From the NCBI GenBank assembly GCA_022841915.1, contig JALHQN010000018.1, positions 49,635-113,634 of the forward strand: a stretch of DNA of 64,000 nt. The letters run 5' to 3'. Shown piece by piece: positions 27,491-36,656 of the stretch; position 1 is the first letter of the stretch, and every line of letters starts with the position of its first letter. The translations under genes and the position numbers were made by a program. Under the pieces are notes generated by a model. It worked only from the letters and a program-made list of their open reading frames with translations, ran no database searches and was not told the origin of the DNA. This DNA is from Burkholderiales bacterium (GTDB lineage: Bacteria; Pseudomonadota; Gammaproteobacteria; Burkholderiales; WYBJ01).

Positions 27491-28384
27491 TCAGTCTACG
27501 CTCTTGCCGACTTCGTGATTCGCGAGTTGCTCGAGTGCCCGGACCATCGCTGAATGATCCCACTTGGCGCCGCCATGGGCGACACAGGCATTGAAGAGTT
27601 CCTGGGCCGTGGCGGTGTTCGGCAGACTGACACCCAAGCTGCGTGCGCCGCTGAGAGCCAGCGCGAGATCCTTCTGGTGCAGTTCGATGCGGAATCCCGG
27701 ATCGAACGTACGCTTGATCATGCGCTCCCCGTGCACCTCGAGAACCCGGGAGGCGGCGAACCCGCCCATCAGCGCTTGACGCACCTTGGCGGGGTCCGCG
27801 CCCGCTTTGGCCGCGAACAGAAGCGCTTCGGCAGCGGCTTCGATGTTCAACGCCACGATGATCTGATTGGCGACTTTGCAGGTCTGGCCGTCGCCGTTGC
27901 CTCCGACCAAGGTGATGTTCTTGCCCATCAGTTCGAAAATAGGCTTGGCGCGATCGAAGGCGCCTTGAGGGCCTCCGACCATGATCGTGAGGGCAGCGTT
28001 CTTGGCGCCGACCTCGCCGCCGGATACCGGGGCGTCGAGATAATCGCAGCCGAGTTCGTTCACGCACCGCGCGTAGTCCTTGGTCGCGAGCGGCGAGATC
28101 GAGCTCATGTCGATCACCAGCTTGCCCTTGCTGAGTCCTTCGGCGATGCCGTTGGCTGCGAACAAAACCTTCTCGACATCGGGCGTGTCGGGCACCATGA
28201 TGATCACGATGTCGGCCTGCTGCGCGACGGCCTTCGCCGAATCGCAGGCGCTGCCCCCGGCAGCAGTCAATTCCTGAGGCACACCGCTGCGCGAGTAAAG
28301 GAACAGCTTGTGGCCGCCCCGGATGAGATTCAACGCCATGGGCTTGCCCATGATGCCCAAACCGACAAAACCGATGCTGCTCAT
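27491..28384 (-). CDS. garR: Tartronate semialdehyde reductase (2-hydroxy-3-oxopropionate reductase)
   Basis: A 297-residue beta-hydroxyacid dehydrogenase. The NAD(P)-binding motif is IGFVGLGIMGKPMALNLIRG at the N-terminus, the substrate loop DAPVSGGEVGAKNAALT follows, and the catalytic lysine lies in GNGDGQTCKVANQIIV. Its place at the head of the glcDEF operon points to reduction of tartronate semialdehyde to glycerate in the glycerate pathway of glyoxylate use. The exact substrate within the family is inferred from this context; no glyoxylate carboligase (gcl) gene is in the window. Confidence 0.88.
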   Translation of the reverse strand: MSSIGFVGLGIMGKPMALNLIRGGHKLFLYSRSGVPQELTAAGGSACDSAKAVAQQADIVIIMVPDTPDVEKVLFAANGIAEGLSKGKLVIDMSSISPLATKDYARCVNELGCDYLDAPVSGGEVGAKNAALTIMVGGPQGAFDRAKPIFELMGKNITLVGGNGDGQTCKVANQIIVALNIEAAAEALLFAAKAGADPAKVRQALMGGFAASRVLEVHGERMIKRTFDPGFRIELHQKDLALALSGARSLGVSLPNTATAQELFNACVAHGGAKWDHSAMVRALEQLANHEVGKSVD

Positions 28385-28555
28385 CGTATGCTCCTCGCGT
28401 TGCGGGAAAGTCAGTGGCGCGGGATCGATCACGCTGCCCTAGCCTCGCATTCTAGCGGGCTATCGCTTGCGGTGCCGAATGGCTCGCGCGCTTGCAACCT
28501 GGATCGGTTCGATGAATGATCGAGGCTGCAATGGAGCGCCGGGAAGAGGGGTGGC

Positions 28556-29143
28556 ATGCGCATCGTAGGGATACTGCTGGCCGCTGGGCAGGGTAGCCGT
28601 TTCGGCGGAGGAAAACTGATCGCTCGGCTTGCCGGAGGTGCGCCTGTCGGGATACAGGCCGCACGCAACTTGAAGGCCGCGTTGCCTGAGTGCGTGGCCG
28701 TGGTTCGGTCGGACGACTCGGAATTGGCGCAAATGTTGCGCAGCGAGGGGATCGCGGTCGAACTGTGCGAGCGTGCGCACGAGGGGATGGGTGTGAGTCT
28801 GGCGCACGCGATCCGCGCCTGCGCCGATGCCGACGGCTGGGTGGTGGCGCTGGCCGACATGCCGCTCATTGCGCCGTCGACCGTGGCGCGAATCGCCGAC
28901 GCGCTGCGTGGCGGCGCCTTGATCGCTGCACCGATCTACGCCGGCCAGCGCGGTCATCCCGTGGGTTTCGCGGGGGTATTCGGGCCGCGCTTGAGCGCGT
29001 TGTCGGGGGATGCCGGGGCAAGAGACTTGCTGCGTGCCGAGGCTGACCGCATGGTCTTGATCGAAGTGAACGATCCTGGCGTGCTGGCCGATATCGATAC
29101 GCGTGAGCAACTCGCGCGTTTCAGTGCGCAGCCGCTCAAATGA
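28556..29143 (+). CDS. MobA-like nucleotidyltransferase
   Basis: A 195-residue NTP-transferase. The nucleotide-binding signature LLAAGQGSRFGGGKL opens the protein and the metal-binding LADMPLIAPSTVA is central, as in MobA/MocA enzymes that add a nucleotide to molybdopterin. The segment GHPVGFAGVFGPRL is also typical. No molybdoenzyme genes are nearby, so the cofactor role is inferred from the family only. It ends at a strong hairpin shared with the convergent PEP-CTERM gene. Confidence 0.8.
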   Translation: MRIVGILLAAGQGSRFGGGKLIARLAGGAPVGIQAARNLKAALPECVAVVRSDDSELAQMLRSEGIAVELCERAHEGMGVSLAHAIRACADADGWVVALADMPLIAPSTVARIADALRGGALIAAPIYAGQRGHPVGFAGVFGPRLSALSGDAGARDLLRAEADRMVLIEVNDPGVLADIDTREQLARFSAQPLK

Positions 29144-29145
29144 AA

Positions 29146-29171
29146 CGGGCCGAGCAAGCTTGCTCGGCCCG
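29146..29171. terminator. Perfect 26-bp palindrome, bidirectional terminator candidate
   Basis: CGGGCCGAGCAAG followed immediately by its exact complement, two bases after the MobA-like stop and 20 nt from the end of the convergent PEP-CTERM gene. The symmetry suits termination from both sides. Confidence 0.65.
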
Positions 29172-29191
29172 GGGTCGTCTTGTCGGGACGA

Positions 29192-30100
29192 TCAAGCGAT
29201 GCGCGAAGCGGCGTCCCGTTTGGCTCGACGGCGCAGTTGCCATCCCACCAAGCCGAGGCCAGCGAGGAGCATGGCATAGGTTTCCGGCTCGGGAATGGGG
29301 GCTTGCGCAGCATAAATCTCGGCGCGGGTCCAGTTTTCGCCGTTGAACGCGCTCGTGGTGGTGCCCGTCGGCCAATTGATCGTCAGGGAGTCATTCGGAT
29401 TATCGGCGTCGATGAGGCGTGCTCTCGCACTGATTGCGTTCGAGTTGGAGTCTGTCTTCTCGAGGGTCAGCTCGACTTGCTCGTATTTGTCGAACCAGGC
29501 CTGACTGATGGCGGGCGAGCCGAGGACGGTGATGCCCCCGCCGGGGAGGAAGTTCTGGCGCCGGAACTGCAGATTGCGGCCGTTGGGGCCGTGGTTCACG
29601 CGCAGTTCGATGACGTCGTCGCCGTTGGTGCCTGCGCCCAGTTGTCCCAGCGCGTCACGGTCCGTGAGCCGGAGGCCGTAGGTGTCTTGAGGGACGGTAT
29701 TGTCGAGGAGCGTGAACGTCGCGCTCACGCTGAAGACATGGTTGCTCTTCAGGCCGGTGACCTGATCCTCCGGAACGATATTGGTCGAGAATGTGATCCG
29801 GGTCGTGCTTGAGAGCGCTCCAGCGGCATTCGCGGTGATCGGGCCGGTGGCCGGATTGAGGATCAGTTTTCCGTTTGCTTCGAGGAACTCGCCACGAGGG
29901 AAAAGATAGGTCGCGAACTCGCCCGGCGCGGTCGGCGGTGCGACGCCGTCACTGAAGGTATCGAGGAAGAGTTCCGTGCCGTTCTTGATGATCTTGAATG
30001 TATCCACCTCGGCGATCAAGGCGTGTGCCGAATGGCTTGCGATTGCCAGAATGCCGGTCGCGGCGGCGCCGGCGAGACGGTGGCTGAGGCGGGTTTTCAT
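29192..30100 (-). CDS. PEP-CTERM sorting-domain protein
   Basis: A 302-residue exported protein. The signal peptide MKTRLSHRLAGAAATGILAI is cut near AHA. A long beta-rich central part is of unknown fold, possibly lectin-like (for example SATFTLLDNTVPQDTYGLRL and VELTLEKTDSNSN). The C-terminus has the PEP-CTERM sorting signal: PIPEPETYAMLLAGLGLVGW then RRRAKR. These proteins are cut and exported by exosortase (EpsH), usually together with exopolysaccharide genes; neither is present here, so they must lie elsewhere. The gene stands alone between the MobA-like gene and the AAA/VWA pair. Confidence 0.88.
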   Translation of the reverse strand: MKTRLSHRLAGAAATGILAIASHSAHALIAEVDTFKIIKNGTELFLDTFSDGVAPPTAPGEFATYLFPRGEFLEANGKLILNPATGPITANAAGALSSTTRITFSTNIVPEDQVTGLKSNHVFSVSATFTLLDNTVPQDTYGLRLTDRDALGQLGAGTNGDDVIELRVNHGPNGRNLQFRRQNFLPGGGITVLGSPAISQAWFDKYEQVELTLEKTDSNSNAISARARLIDADNPNDSLTINWPTGTTTSAFNGENWTRAEIYAAQAPIPEPETYAMLLAGLGLVGWQLRRRAKRDAASRIA

Positions 30101-30198
30101 GGGAGCCTTCCTTATTCACGAGTGCGTATATGCATTTGATTATGCTCGCCCCTTTCGACGGTCCGCAACTGTCGGTTTGGCTTACAGTGTAAAGCCGC

Positions 30199-30225
30199 TC
30201 GACATGATTTTTTCACCGCTATAAT
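30199..30225 (+). promoter_or_regulatory. Candidate sigma-70 promoter of the AAA-VWA operon
   Basis: TCGACA at 30199-30204 and a perfect TATAAT at 30220-30225, separated by 15 nt, slightly short. The predicted transcript would start about 22 nt before the ATG at 30254. Confidence 0.5.
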
Positions 30226-30253
30226 CACTTGGTTACCGATACCGAGACCCACC

Positions 30254-31099
30254 ATGACGCGATTCACCGGTTCTGAAAACTACATTGCGACCGAAGACCT
30301 CATGATGGCCGTCAACGCGGCCATCACCCTGGAGCGTCCCTTGCTGGTGAAAGGGGAGCCGGGCACCGGCAAGACGATGCTGGCCGAGGAGGTGGCGAAG
30401 TCGCTGGGACGTCCGCTGTTCCAGTGGCACATCAAGTCGACCGCCAAGGCACAGCAAGGCTTGTACGAATACGACGCAGTCTCCCGGCTGCGCGATTCGC
30501 AATTGGGCGAGGCCAAGGTTCACGATATCGCGAACTACATCGTGCGTGGCGTGTTGTGGCAAGCCTTCGAGTGCGATGAACCCTCGATCGTGCTGATCGA
30601 CGAAATCGACAAGGCCGACATCGAATTTCCGAACGACTTGCTGCGCGAACTGGACCGCATGGAGTTCTACGTCTACGAGACTCAAAAACTCGTGCGCGCA
30701 AAGCACCGTCCCACGGTCATCATCACGAGCAACAACGAGAAGGAGCTGCCGGATGCGTTCCTGCGCCGCTGCTTCTTCCACTACATCCGCTTCCCCGACA
30801 AGGAAACCATGGGGAAGATCGTCGACGTTCACTTCCCCACCATCAAGAAGGACCTCGTACGCGAAGCGATGGAGGCGTTCTTCGGCATACGCGAAGTGCC
30901 TGGCTTGAAGAAGAAGCCGACGACCTCGGAACTGCTCGACTGGATCAAGCTGCTGCTCGCCGAAGACATTCCGGCCGAGGCCCTGCACACCAGCGACACC
31001 CACAAGGTCGTGCCGCCGCTGCACGGTGCCTTGCTCAAGAACGAGCAGGACGTGCATCTGTTCGAGCGCTTGGTGTTCATGTCTCGCCGCAAGAGCTGA
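30254..31099 (+). CDS. MoxR-type AAA+ ATPase
   Basis: A 281-residue AAA ATPase with Walker A VKGEPGTGKTMLAEEV at about 33-48, Walker B IVLIDEIDKAD, sensor VIITSNNEKELPDAFLRRC and arginine finger region. MoxR proteins act with VWA partners as chaperones that insert metals or activate enzymes. The VWA gene follows 20 nt downstream, and this type of pair occurs in the CoxD/CoxE lineage. No target enzyme is encoded next to the pair, so the client is unknown. Confidence 0.9.
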   Translation: MTRFTGSENYIATEDLMMAVNAAITLERPLLVKGEPGTGKTMLAEEVAKSLGRPLFQWHIKSTAKAQQGLYEYDAVSRLRDSQLGEAKVHDIANYIVRGVLWQAFECDEPSIVLIDEIDKADIEFPNDLLRELDRMEFYVYETQKLVRAKHRPTVIITSNNEKELPDAFLRRCFFHYIRFPDKETMGKIVDVHFPTIKKDLVREAMEAFFGIREVPGLKKKPTTSELLDWIKLLLAEDIPAEALHTSDTHKVVPPLHGALLKNEQDVHLFERLVFMSRRKS

Positions 31100-31119
31100 C
31101 TTTCGGGGGCTTCATCATC

Positions 31120-32295
31120 ATGCTGATCGACTTCTTCTTCACGCTGAAAGAGTTCGCGGTCCCGGTCTCCATCAAGGAGTTTCTCGTCTTGATGGAAGCG
31201 CTGAAGAAGCATGTCGCGTACTGTTCGGTCGACGAGTTCTACCACCTCGCCCGCACCTGTCTGGTGAAGGACGAGAAGCACTTCGACAAGTATGACCGTG
31301 CCTTCGGCAAGTACTTCAAGGGCGTGCTCGAGATCGACGGGGTCGTTGCCGACATTCCCGAGGAATGGCTCAAGCACATGGCCGACAAGTATCTGACCGA
31401 GGAGGAGAAGGCCGCGATCGAGTCTCTCGGCGGCTGGGAGAAGATCATGGAGACGCTGAAGAAGCGTCTCGAAGAGCAGAAGGGCCGCCACCAGGGCGGC
31501 TCCAAGTGGATAGGGACCGCCGGCACGAGTCCGTTCGGCGCCTACGGGTACAATCCCGAAGGCATACGAATCGGGCAGCAGGAATCGCGCAATCGCCGCG
31601 CGGTGAAAGTCTGGGATGCCCGCGAGTACAAGAATTATGACGATTCAGTCGAACTGGGCACCCGCAACATCAAGGTCGCGCTGCGGCGGCTGCGCAGGTT
31701 CGCGCGCGACGGCTCACCCGACATCCTGGATCTGGACGACACCATCCGCTCGACGGCGCGCAATGCCGGCTGGCTCGACCTGAAGATGGTGCCTGAACGG
31801 CATAACGCGGTAAAGGTGCTGCTGTTCCTGGATGTCGGCGGATCCATGGACGATCACATCAAGCTGTGCGAGGAATTGTTCTCCGCGGCCCGCACCGAGT
31901 TCAAGCATCTCGAGTACTACTACTTCCACAACTTCCTCTACGAGCGCGTGTGGAAGGACAACCGGCGCCGCATGCAGGAGAAGATCTCGACCTGGGATGT
32001 GATGCACAAGTACGGCCAGGACTACAAACTCGTGTTCGTCGGTGACGCAACCATGAGCCCCTACGAGATCACGTATCCCGGCGGCAGTGTCGAGCACACC
32101 AATCCTGAAGCCGGCGCCGTGTGGCTGCAGCGCATGCTCGAAATCTACGAGCATGCGATCTGGATCAATCCGCAGCCCGAAGCGCACTGGGAGTATCACG
32201 AGTCGATCGAGATCACCAAGCAACTCATGGGCGACCGGATGTTTCCGCTCACTCTGGATGGCCTGGACCGGGCCATGCGCGTGCTCAGCAAATAG
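31120..32295 (+). CDS. CoxE-like VWA domain protein
   Basis: A 391-residue soluble protein. The N-terminal region (MLIDFFFTLKEFAVPVSIKE) is typical of CoxE-like proteins, and a lysine-rich linker at about 105-140 precedes the VWA domain with the metal-site motif LLFLDVGGSMDDH. The rest includes YYYFHNFLYERVWKDN and LVFVGDATMSPYEI. It is the partner of the MoxR-type ATPase upstream. It is cytoplasmic, and the likely role is assembly or remodelling of an unidentified client. Confidence 0.88.
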   Translation: MLIDFFFTLKEFAVPVSIKEFLVLMEALKKHVAYCSVDEFYHLARTCLVKDEKHFDKYDRAFGKYFKGVLEIDGVVADIPEEWLKHMADKYLTEEEKAAIESLGGWEKIMETLKKRLEEQKGRHQGGSKWIGTAGTSPFGAYGYNPEGIRIGQQESRNRRAVKVWDAREYKNYDDSVELGTRNIKVALRRLRRFARDGSPDILDLDDTIRSTARNAGWLDLKMVPERHNAVKVLLFLDVGGSMDDHIKLCEELFSAARTEFKHLEYYYFHNFLYERVWKDNRRRMQEKISTWDVMHKYGQDYKLVFVGDATMSPYEITYPGGSVEHTNPEAGAVWLQRMLEIYEHAIWINPQPEAHWEYHESIEITKQLMGDRMFPLTLDGLDRAMRVLSK

Positions 32296-32346
32296 CGCGG
32301 GGGGCTCGAACTGGAGTGCGCGAGCTCATCCGGTTGCGTTGCCGCG

Positions 32347-34152
32347 CTAACGGGTGGCGCGACGCTGATCCTCGTTTGCCGGCGGAGCGACCTTCAACAC
32401 CTCGTCGATCGTCGTCACGCCGGCAGCGATCTTCGCCGCGCCGCTGATCCGAAGCGGCTTCATACCTTCCTTGTAGGCCTGGTCGGTCAGCGCCTGCAGA
32501 TCCGTTTCAGGGGTGATGAGATGGCGCAGCGCGGGTGACATGGTCAGCATCTCGTAGAGGCCCACCCGTCCCATGTAGCCGGTCATGCGGCACTCCAGGC
32601 AGCCCTTGGCGAAATAGACTTTCGCTGGCTTGTTGGCTTTCCATGGCGTGACCAAGCGGTTCCATGTTTCCTCGTCCAGATCCCCCGGCTCCTTGCAATG
32701 CGGGCACAGCGTGCGCACGAGGCGCTGCGCCATGACTCCGATGACGGTGGAGTTGAGCAGGTAGAAGGGCACGCCGAGATCCAGCAAGCGCGTGACGGCC
32801 GAGGGTGCGTCGTTCGTGTGCAAGGTCGAGAGCACCAGATGCCCCGTCAGGGCGGCTTGAACGGCCATCTCCGCGGTTTCCAGATCGCGGATCTCGCCCA
32901 CCATGACGATGTCCGGGTCTTGCCGCATGAGGGTGCGTATGCCGGCGGCGAAACTCAAGTCGATGCTGTTGACCACCTGCATCTGATTGAATGCCGGCTC
33001 GACCATTTCGATCGGATCTTCCACCGTGCAGACATTCACCTCGGGCGTGGCGAGCTGCTTCAAGGTCGAGTAGAGCGTCGTGGTCTTGCCCGATCCAGTC
33101 GGGCCGGTGACGAGTACGATCCCGTTGGGCAGCGACACCATCGAGTTCCATCGTCGCGAGTCTTCCTCGGAGAAGCCCAGTTCGGAGAAATTTCGCACCA
33201 GAACCTCGGGATCGAAGATTCGCATCACCAGCTTTTCGCCGAATGCCGTCGGCATCGTCGACAATCGCAATTCGACCTCGTTGCCCTCCGGAGTCTTGGT
33301 CTTGACGCGGCCGTCTTGGGGGCGGCGCTTCTCGACGACGTCCATGCGGCCGAGAACCTTGATGCGGCTCACCATGGCGGCCATCACCGGTGTCGGAATC
33401 TGATAAACCTGGTGCATCACGCCATCGATGCGAAAGCGCACGTTGCCCGATTCGCGGCGCGGCTCGATGTGGATGTCGCTCGCCCGCTGCTCGAAGGCGT
33501 ATTGCAGCAGCCAATCGCAGATGTGGACGATGTGCTGATCGTTCGCATCGAGCTTTCCGGCGCGTCCCAGTTGGACCAGCTGCTCGAAGTTGGCGATGTC
33601 GCTATAGGCACCCTTGTCCTGTTCGGTGGCACCTTTGACCGAGCGGGCCAGGTTGTAGAACTCGACGATGTAGCTGGTGATGTCCAGCGGGTTGGCGATG
33701 ACCCGCTTGATCTCCTTGCGCAGAATCTGCTCGAGTTGCGGCTCCCATTCGCGCACGTAGGGTTCGCAGGTGGCGATGACCACCTCGCGGGAGCTGACCT
33801 CGATCGGCAGCAATTTGAAGCGCGTGGCGTACGCGTTCGACATCACCTTGGTGACGGTGGCGAACTCGATCTTGAAGGGATCGATGTGGATGTAAGGCAG
33901 ATTGGCGCGCTCTGCCATCCACTGCGTCAGCGTCTCGATATGCAGAGTCTTCTTGGGGTTTCGCGGATCTTTCCACTTCTGGTCGGCGATGGTCACCAAG
34001 GGGTGAGTGTCGCCGCGAGCGAGCCGCCGATCCCTGAGCAGCTTGTCGGCAACGTCCTTGCCGACGAGGCCGTCCGCGACCAGATCGTTTACCACGCCGT
34101 CGAGCGTCAGACGTCGTTCTGCAACCGCTTGTTGCGCCATCGCGCTTGGCAT
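32347..34152 (-). CDS. GspE/PulE/PilB-family assembly ATPase
   Basis: A 601-residue type II secretion/type IV pilus ATPase. It has the N-terminal MshEN-like region, ASDIHIEPRRESGNVRFRID, Walker A VTGPTGSGKTTTLYSTL, Asp box ICTVEDPIEM (read as VCTVEDPIEM), Walker B PDIVMVGEIRDLETAE, His box LSTLHTNDAPSAVTRLLD and the zinc-binding CPHC...CLEC. The ATG at 34152 has GAGG six nt upstream; in-frame ATG 34173 is an alternative. No pseudopilin, secretin or PilC gene lies within the window, so the gene is a solitary ATPase whose machine is encoded elsewhere. Confidence 0.9.
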   Translation of the reverse strand: MPSAMAQQAVAERRLTLDGVVNDLVADGLVGKDVADKLLRDRRLARGDTHPLVTIADQKWKDPRNPKKTLHIETLTQWMAERANLPYIHIDPFKIEFATVTKVMSNAYATRFKLLPIEVSSREVVIATCEPYVREWEPQLEQILRKEIKRVIANPLDITSYIVEFYNLARSVKGATEQDKGAYSDIANFEQLVQLGRAGKLDANDQHIVHICDWLLQYAFEQRASDIHIEPRRESGNVRFRIDGVMHQVYQIPTPVMAAMVSRIKVLGRMDVVEKRRPQDGRVKTKTPEGNEVELRLSTMPTAFGEKLVMRIFDPEVLVRNFSELGFSEEDSRRWNSMVSLPNGIVLVTGPTGSGKTTTLYSTLKQLATPEVNVCTVEDPIEMVEPAFNQMQVVNSIDLSFAAGIRTLMRQDPDIVMVGEIRDLETAEMAVQAALTGHLVLSTLHTNDAPSAVTRLLDLGVPFYLLNSTVIGVMAQRLVRTLCPHCKEPGDLDEETWNRLVTPWKANKPAKVYFAKGCLECRMTGYMGRVGLYEMLTMSPALRHLITPETDLQALTDQAYKEGMKPLRISGAAKIAAGVTTIDEVLKVAPPANEDQRRATR

Positions 34153-34369
34153 TCGTACCTCGTGGGCTTCCATACCGGAGTCGGACCGGATCGTCTCATA
34201 CTAGCTGGGTCGAAAGCTGCTCTCAACGAAGGGTTACGGCACACGTCCAGCGAAACTGAGTGCATCGACCGTGCGACAGCGAAGGCCGATGTCGCCTTGG
34301 GATGTTACGAGCCAGTCGCGCGGCGAACCTGGGCGAGCGCACGAACGATATACGCAGTCTCGCTCAGGA

Positions 34370-34399
34370 ACAAGCTGCGCCGCGGGCGGCGCAGCTTGT
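34370..34399 (-). terminator. 13-bp hairpin downstream of the oxidoreductase gene
   Basis: ACAAGCTGCGCCG at 34370-34382 is the exact complement of 34387-34399, with a 4-nt loop, 50 nt past the oxidoreductase stop on the minus strand. The downstream minus-strand sequence is only weakly T-rich. Confidence 0.5.
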
Positions 34400-34448
34400 T
34401 GCACGTCGAGGAGATTCAGGACGAACCGCCGATGCCACTCGGTCGGAT

Positions 34449-35549
34449 TCAGGGCGCAAGCGGCAGCTCGACGGTCTCGCCGGTGCGCGCGGCGCGTTCG
34501 ATCGCGAGCGTCGCTTCCAGATTGGCGCGCGCCATCTGCGGGGTGGCGAGATGACAGGCCTTGCCGGTTGCCAGGTGATCGAGCCATGCGCGTGTCTCCG
34601 ACGCGACCGAGCCGATGAAGTCGCCGAGGGCCCAGTCGCCCGGGGTGCCGCTGGAGAGGAACACGGCGTTCACGGCATGGTTGGGCAGATAGACGTGCGG
34701 TACGCCCTTGTCGCTGTACATCACCTGATCGGTGTGGTCGTCGTCGAGCAGGATCACCCCGTCGGTGCCGAGCAGTTCGACCCGGGCCGCTTGCCCCAGG
34801 GCAGGGTATTTTTCGGGCAGCGCATAGCAAACGCCGAGGTTGACTGCGGCCCCGTCGTCGTACTGCAGGATGGCCCAGGTGAGGTCGTCGGTGGCATGGC
34901 CTGCGGCAGCCAGTACGCCGCGCTGTCCCAGCGCCCTGACCTGCGTCAGCCGCCGACCCTCGAAGAACCAGTTCATGAGGTCGACGTAGTAGGTGAGCGA
35001 ATCGACCACCGGCGTTGCGTGAGGGTTGCGGGTCAGCATCGCGAGCGCCTGCGAGCGGGAGTTGTAGACCCGCGCCGCCGCGCCGAGCAGCGTGCCCATC
35101 CGACCTTGGACGATCTGCTCCTTGGCGACTTGATAGCGTTTGCGGAATCGCCGGCTGTATCCGACGTGCAGGCTGCCGTCATGGGCTCGTGCGCAAGCGA
35201 GGATACGGTCGGCGTCGGCAAGCGTCAGCGCGATGGGTTTTTCCACCAAGACTGCCTTGCCGCGCTCCAGGGCCTGCAACACCGCTTGCAGGTGTTCGCC
35301 TTCGCTGGTCGAAACGACGACGGCGGTGACCTCGGGGTGGTCGATCACATCGAGATTGTTGCCCGACCAGGCGTCGGCGTTCACCGTCTCGGCAAGTTTG
35401 CGTGCATGATCGGGAGCGACGTCGGAGACCGCGAGGAAGCGAACGGCCGGATGCTCGGACGCAAGGCGGGCGCGCAGTGACCCGATGCGACCGGAGCCGA
35501 CGACGGCCAGACCGATCTGCTCGCGCTGTCTCGACGATGGGCCGGTCAT
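34449..35549 (-). CDS. Gfo/Idh/MocA family oxidoreductase
   Basis: A 366-residue NAD(P)-dependent dehydrogenase. The Rossmann motif is IGLAVVGSGRIGSLRARL, the family signature KAVLVEKPIALTLADA and the central HVGYSRRFRKRYQ. A typical C-terminal beta sheet domain follows, with VELLGTDGVILLDDD. Inositol-2-dehydrogenase-like activity on a sugar or cyclitol is likely; the substrate is not visible. Its ATG follows the Bug stop with one intervening base, so the binding protein upstream may supply the substrate. Confidence 0.87.
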   Translation of the reverse strand: MTGPSSRQREQIGLAVVGSGRIGSLRARLASEHPAVRFLAVSDVAPDHARKLAETVNADAWSGNNLDVIDHPEVTAVVVSTSEGEHLQAVLQALERGKAVLVEKPIALTLADADRILACARAHDGSLHVGYSRRFRKRYQVAKEQIVQGRMGTLLGAAARVYNSRSQALAMLTRNPHATPVVDSLTYYVDLMNWFFEGRRLTQVRALGQRGVLAAAGHATDDLTWAILQYDDGAAVNLGVCYALPEKYPALGQAARVELLGTDGVILLDDDHTDQVMYSDKGVPHVYLPNHAVNAVFLSSGTPGDWALGDFIGSVASETRAWLDHLATGKACHLATPQMARANLEATLAIERAARTGETVELPLAP

Positions 35550-35550
35550 A

Positions 35551-36519
35551 CTATTCGGCGGTCATGCCGGCGGCCTTGGCGATCTTTGTCCACTTGGCGA
35601 TCTCCTGCTCGACGAACTGACGCCATTCGGTCGGGGACGTGCCGGCGGTATCGGAGCCCAACTGCTGCATTCTTGCCGTGAACTCCTTGGTCTGGACGAT
35701 CTTCACGACTTCCCGATTGAGCCGCTCGACGATCGAGGCGGGCGTTCTTGCGGGCGCCAGCATGCCCGTCCAGATGGTTGCATGATAGCCGGGCACGCCA
35801 GCTTCGGCGATGGTGGGGATGTCGGGCAAGGACGCGAGACGTTTCGTGTCGCCCACGGCGAGGCCGCGCAACTTGCCTGATTTCACGTGCGGAATCGCGG
35901 AGACCGCGCCGCCGATCGACATATGGATCTGGCCGCCCAGCAGGTCGGTCAGCATCGGGCCCGATCCTTTGTACGGAATATGCTGGATCTGGGTTCCGCT
36001 CATCGACTTGAACAGTTCCATCGGCAGGGCGGCCGCATTGGAGCTCGAGCCGTAGTTGTAGCCGTTCGGCTTCGCCTTCGCGAGGGCGAGCAGTTCCTTG
36101 ACCGATGTCGCCGGCACAGAGGGATGCACGAACAGCAGCAGCTGCTGTACCGCCGTCTGCGTGATGTAGGCGAAGTCGCGCAGGGTGTCGTAGGGAAGCT
36201 TGCGGCCTAGGGCCGGGTTGATGGCATGGCTGCTCGACAAAAGCAGGATCGTGTAGCCGTCCGGATTGGCGCGTGCGACCACTTCCGAACCGACGACGCC
36301 GTCGGAGCCGGGGCGATTGTCGATGACCACCGTCTGACCGAGCGCTTCGGTCAGACGAATCGAGATCATGCGGGCGAGCACGTCGGTGCCGCCGCCGGGC
36401 GCGAACGGAACGACGAGCCGAACCGGTTTGGTCGGGTAGGTCTGCGCGTGGCCGGCTGCGCTGAATGCGATCAGAGAGGACGCGACGAGCAATTTCAAGC
36501 GAGGGTGCTTACAGGGCAT
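35551..36519 (-). CDS. Bug-type solute-binding protein
   Basis: The fourth Bug/TctC protein of the window, 322 residues: signal peptide MPCKHPRLKLLVASSLIAFS cut near GHAQ, mature start TYPTKPVRLVVPFAPGGGTDVLA, motifs VIDNRPGSDGVVGSEVVA and QHIPYKGSGPMLTDLLGG. It is cotranscribed with the Gfo/Idh/MocA oxidoreductase, which is the only clue to its ligand. Confidence 0.86.
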   Translation of the reverse strand: MPCKHPRLKLLVASSLIAFSAAGHAQTYPTKPVRLVVPFAPGGGTDVLARMISIRLTEALGQTVVIDNRPGSDGVVGSEVVARANPDGYTILLLSSSHAINPALGRKLPYDTLRDFAYITQTAVQQLLLFVHPSVPATSVKELLALAKAKPNGYNYGSSSNAAALPMELFKSMSGTQIQHIPYKGSGPMLTDLLGGQIHMSIGGAVSAIPHVKSGKLRGLAVGDTKRLASLPDIPTIAEAGVPGYHATIWTGMLAPARTPASIVERLNREVVKIVQTKEFTARMQQLGSDTAGTSPTEWRQFVEQEIAKWTKIAKAAGMTAE

Positions 36520-36656
36520 GGAATGATTTCCTAGGTCGATGTTTCTCGTTTGCCGTATTGTCCGCGCCTGGAGCTGCGTTCAATGCGACATCGTTCTTGA
36601 CGAAATGCCGTCCCGCAGCAAAAGAGACGCGTGCAGGCGCTCGGTGCGGGGAATGC

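Noticed and set aside
25950..28067. GlcD as a 705-residue protein
   Set aside because: The first 210 residues are a frame-shifted shadow of garR; family sequence begins at the ATG codons at 27437/27434.
32698..34554. 618-codon plus-strand frame opposite the PilB-like ATPase
   Set aside because: Complement-strand shadow of a gene with all expected ATPase motifs.
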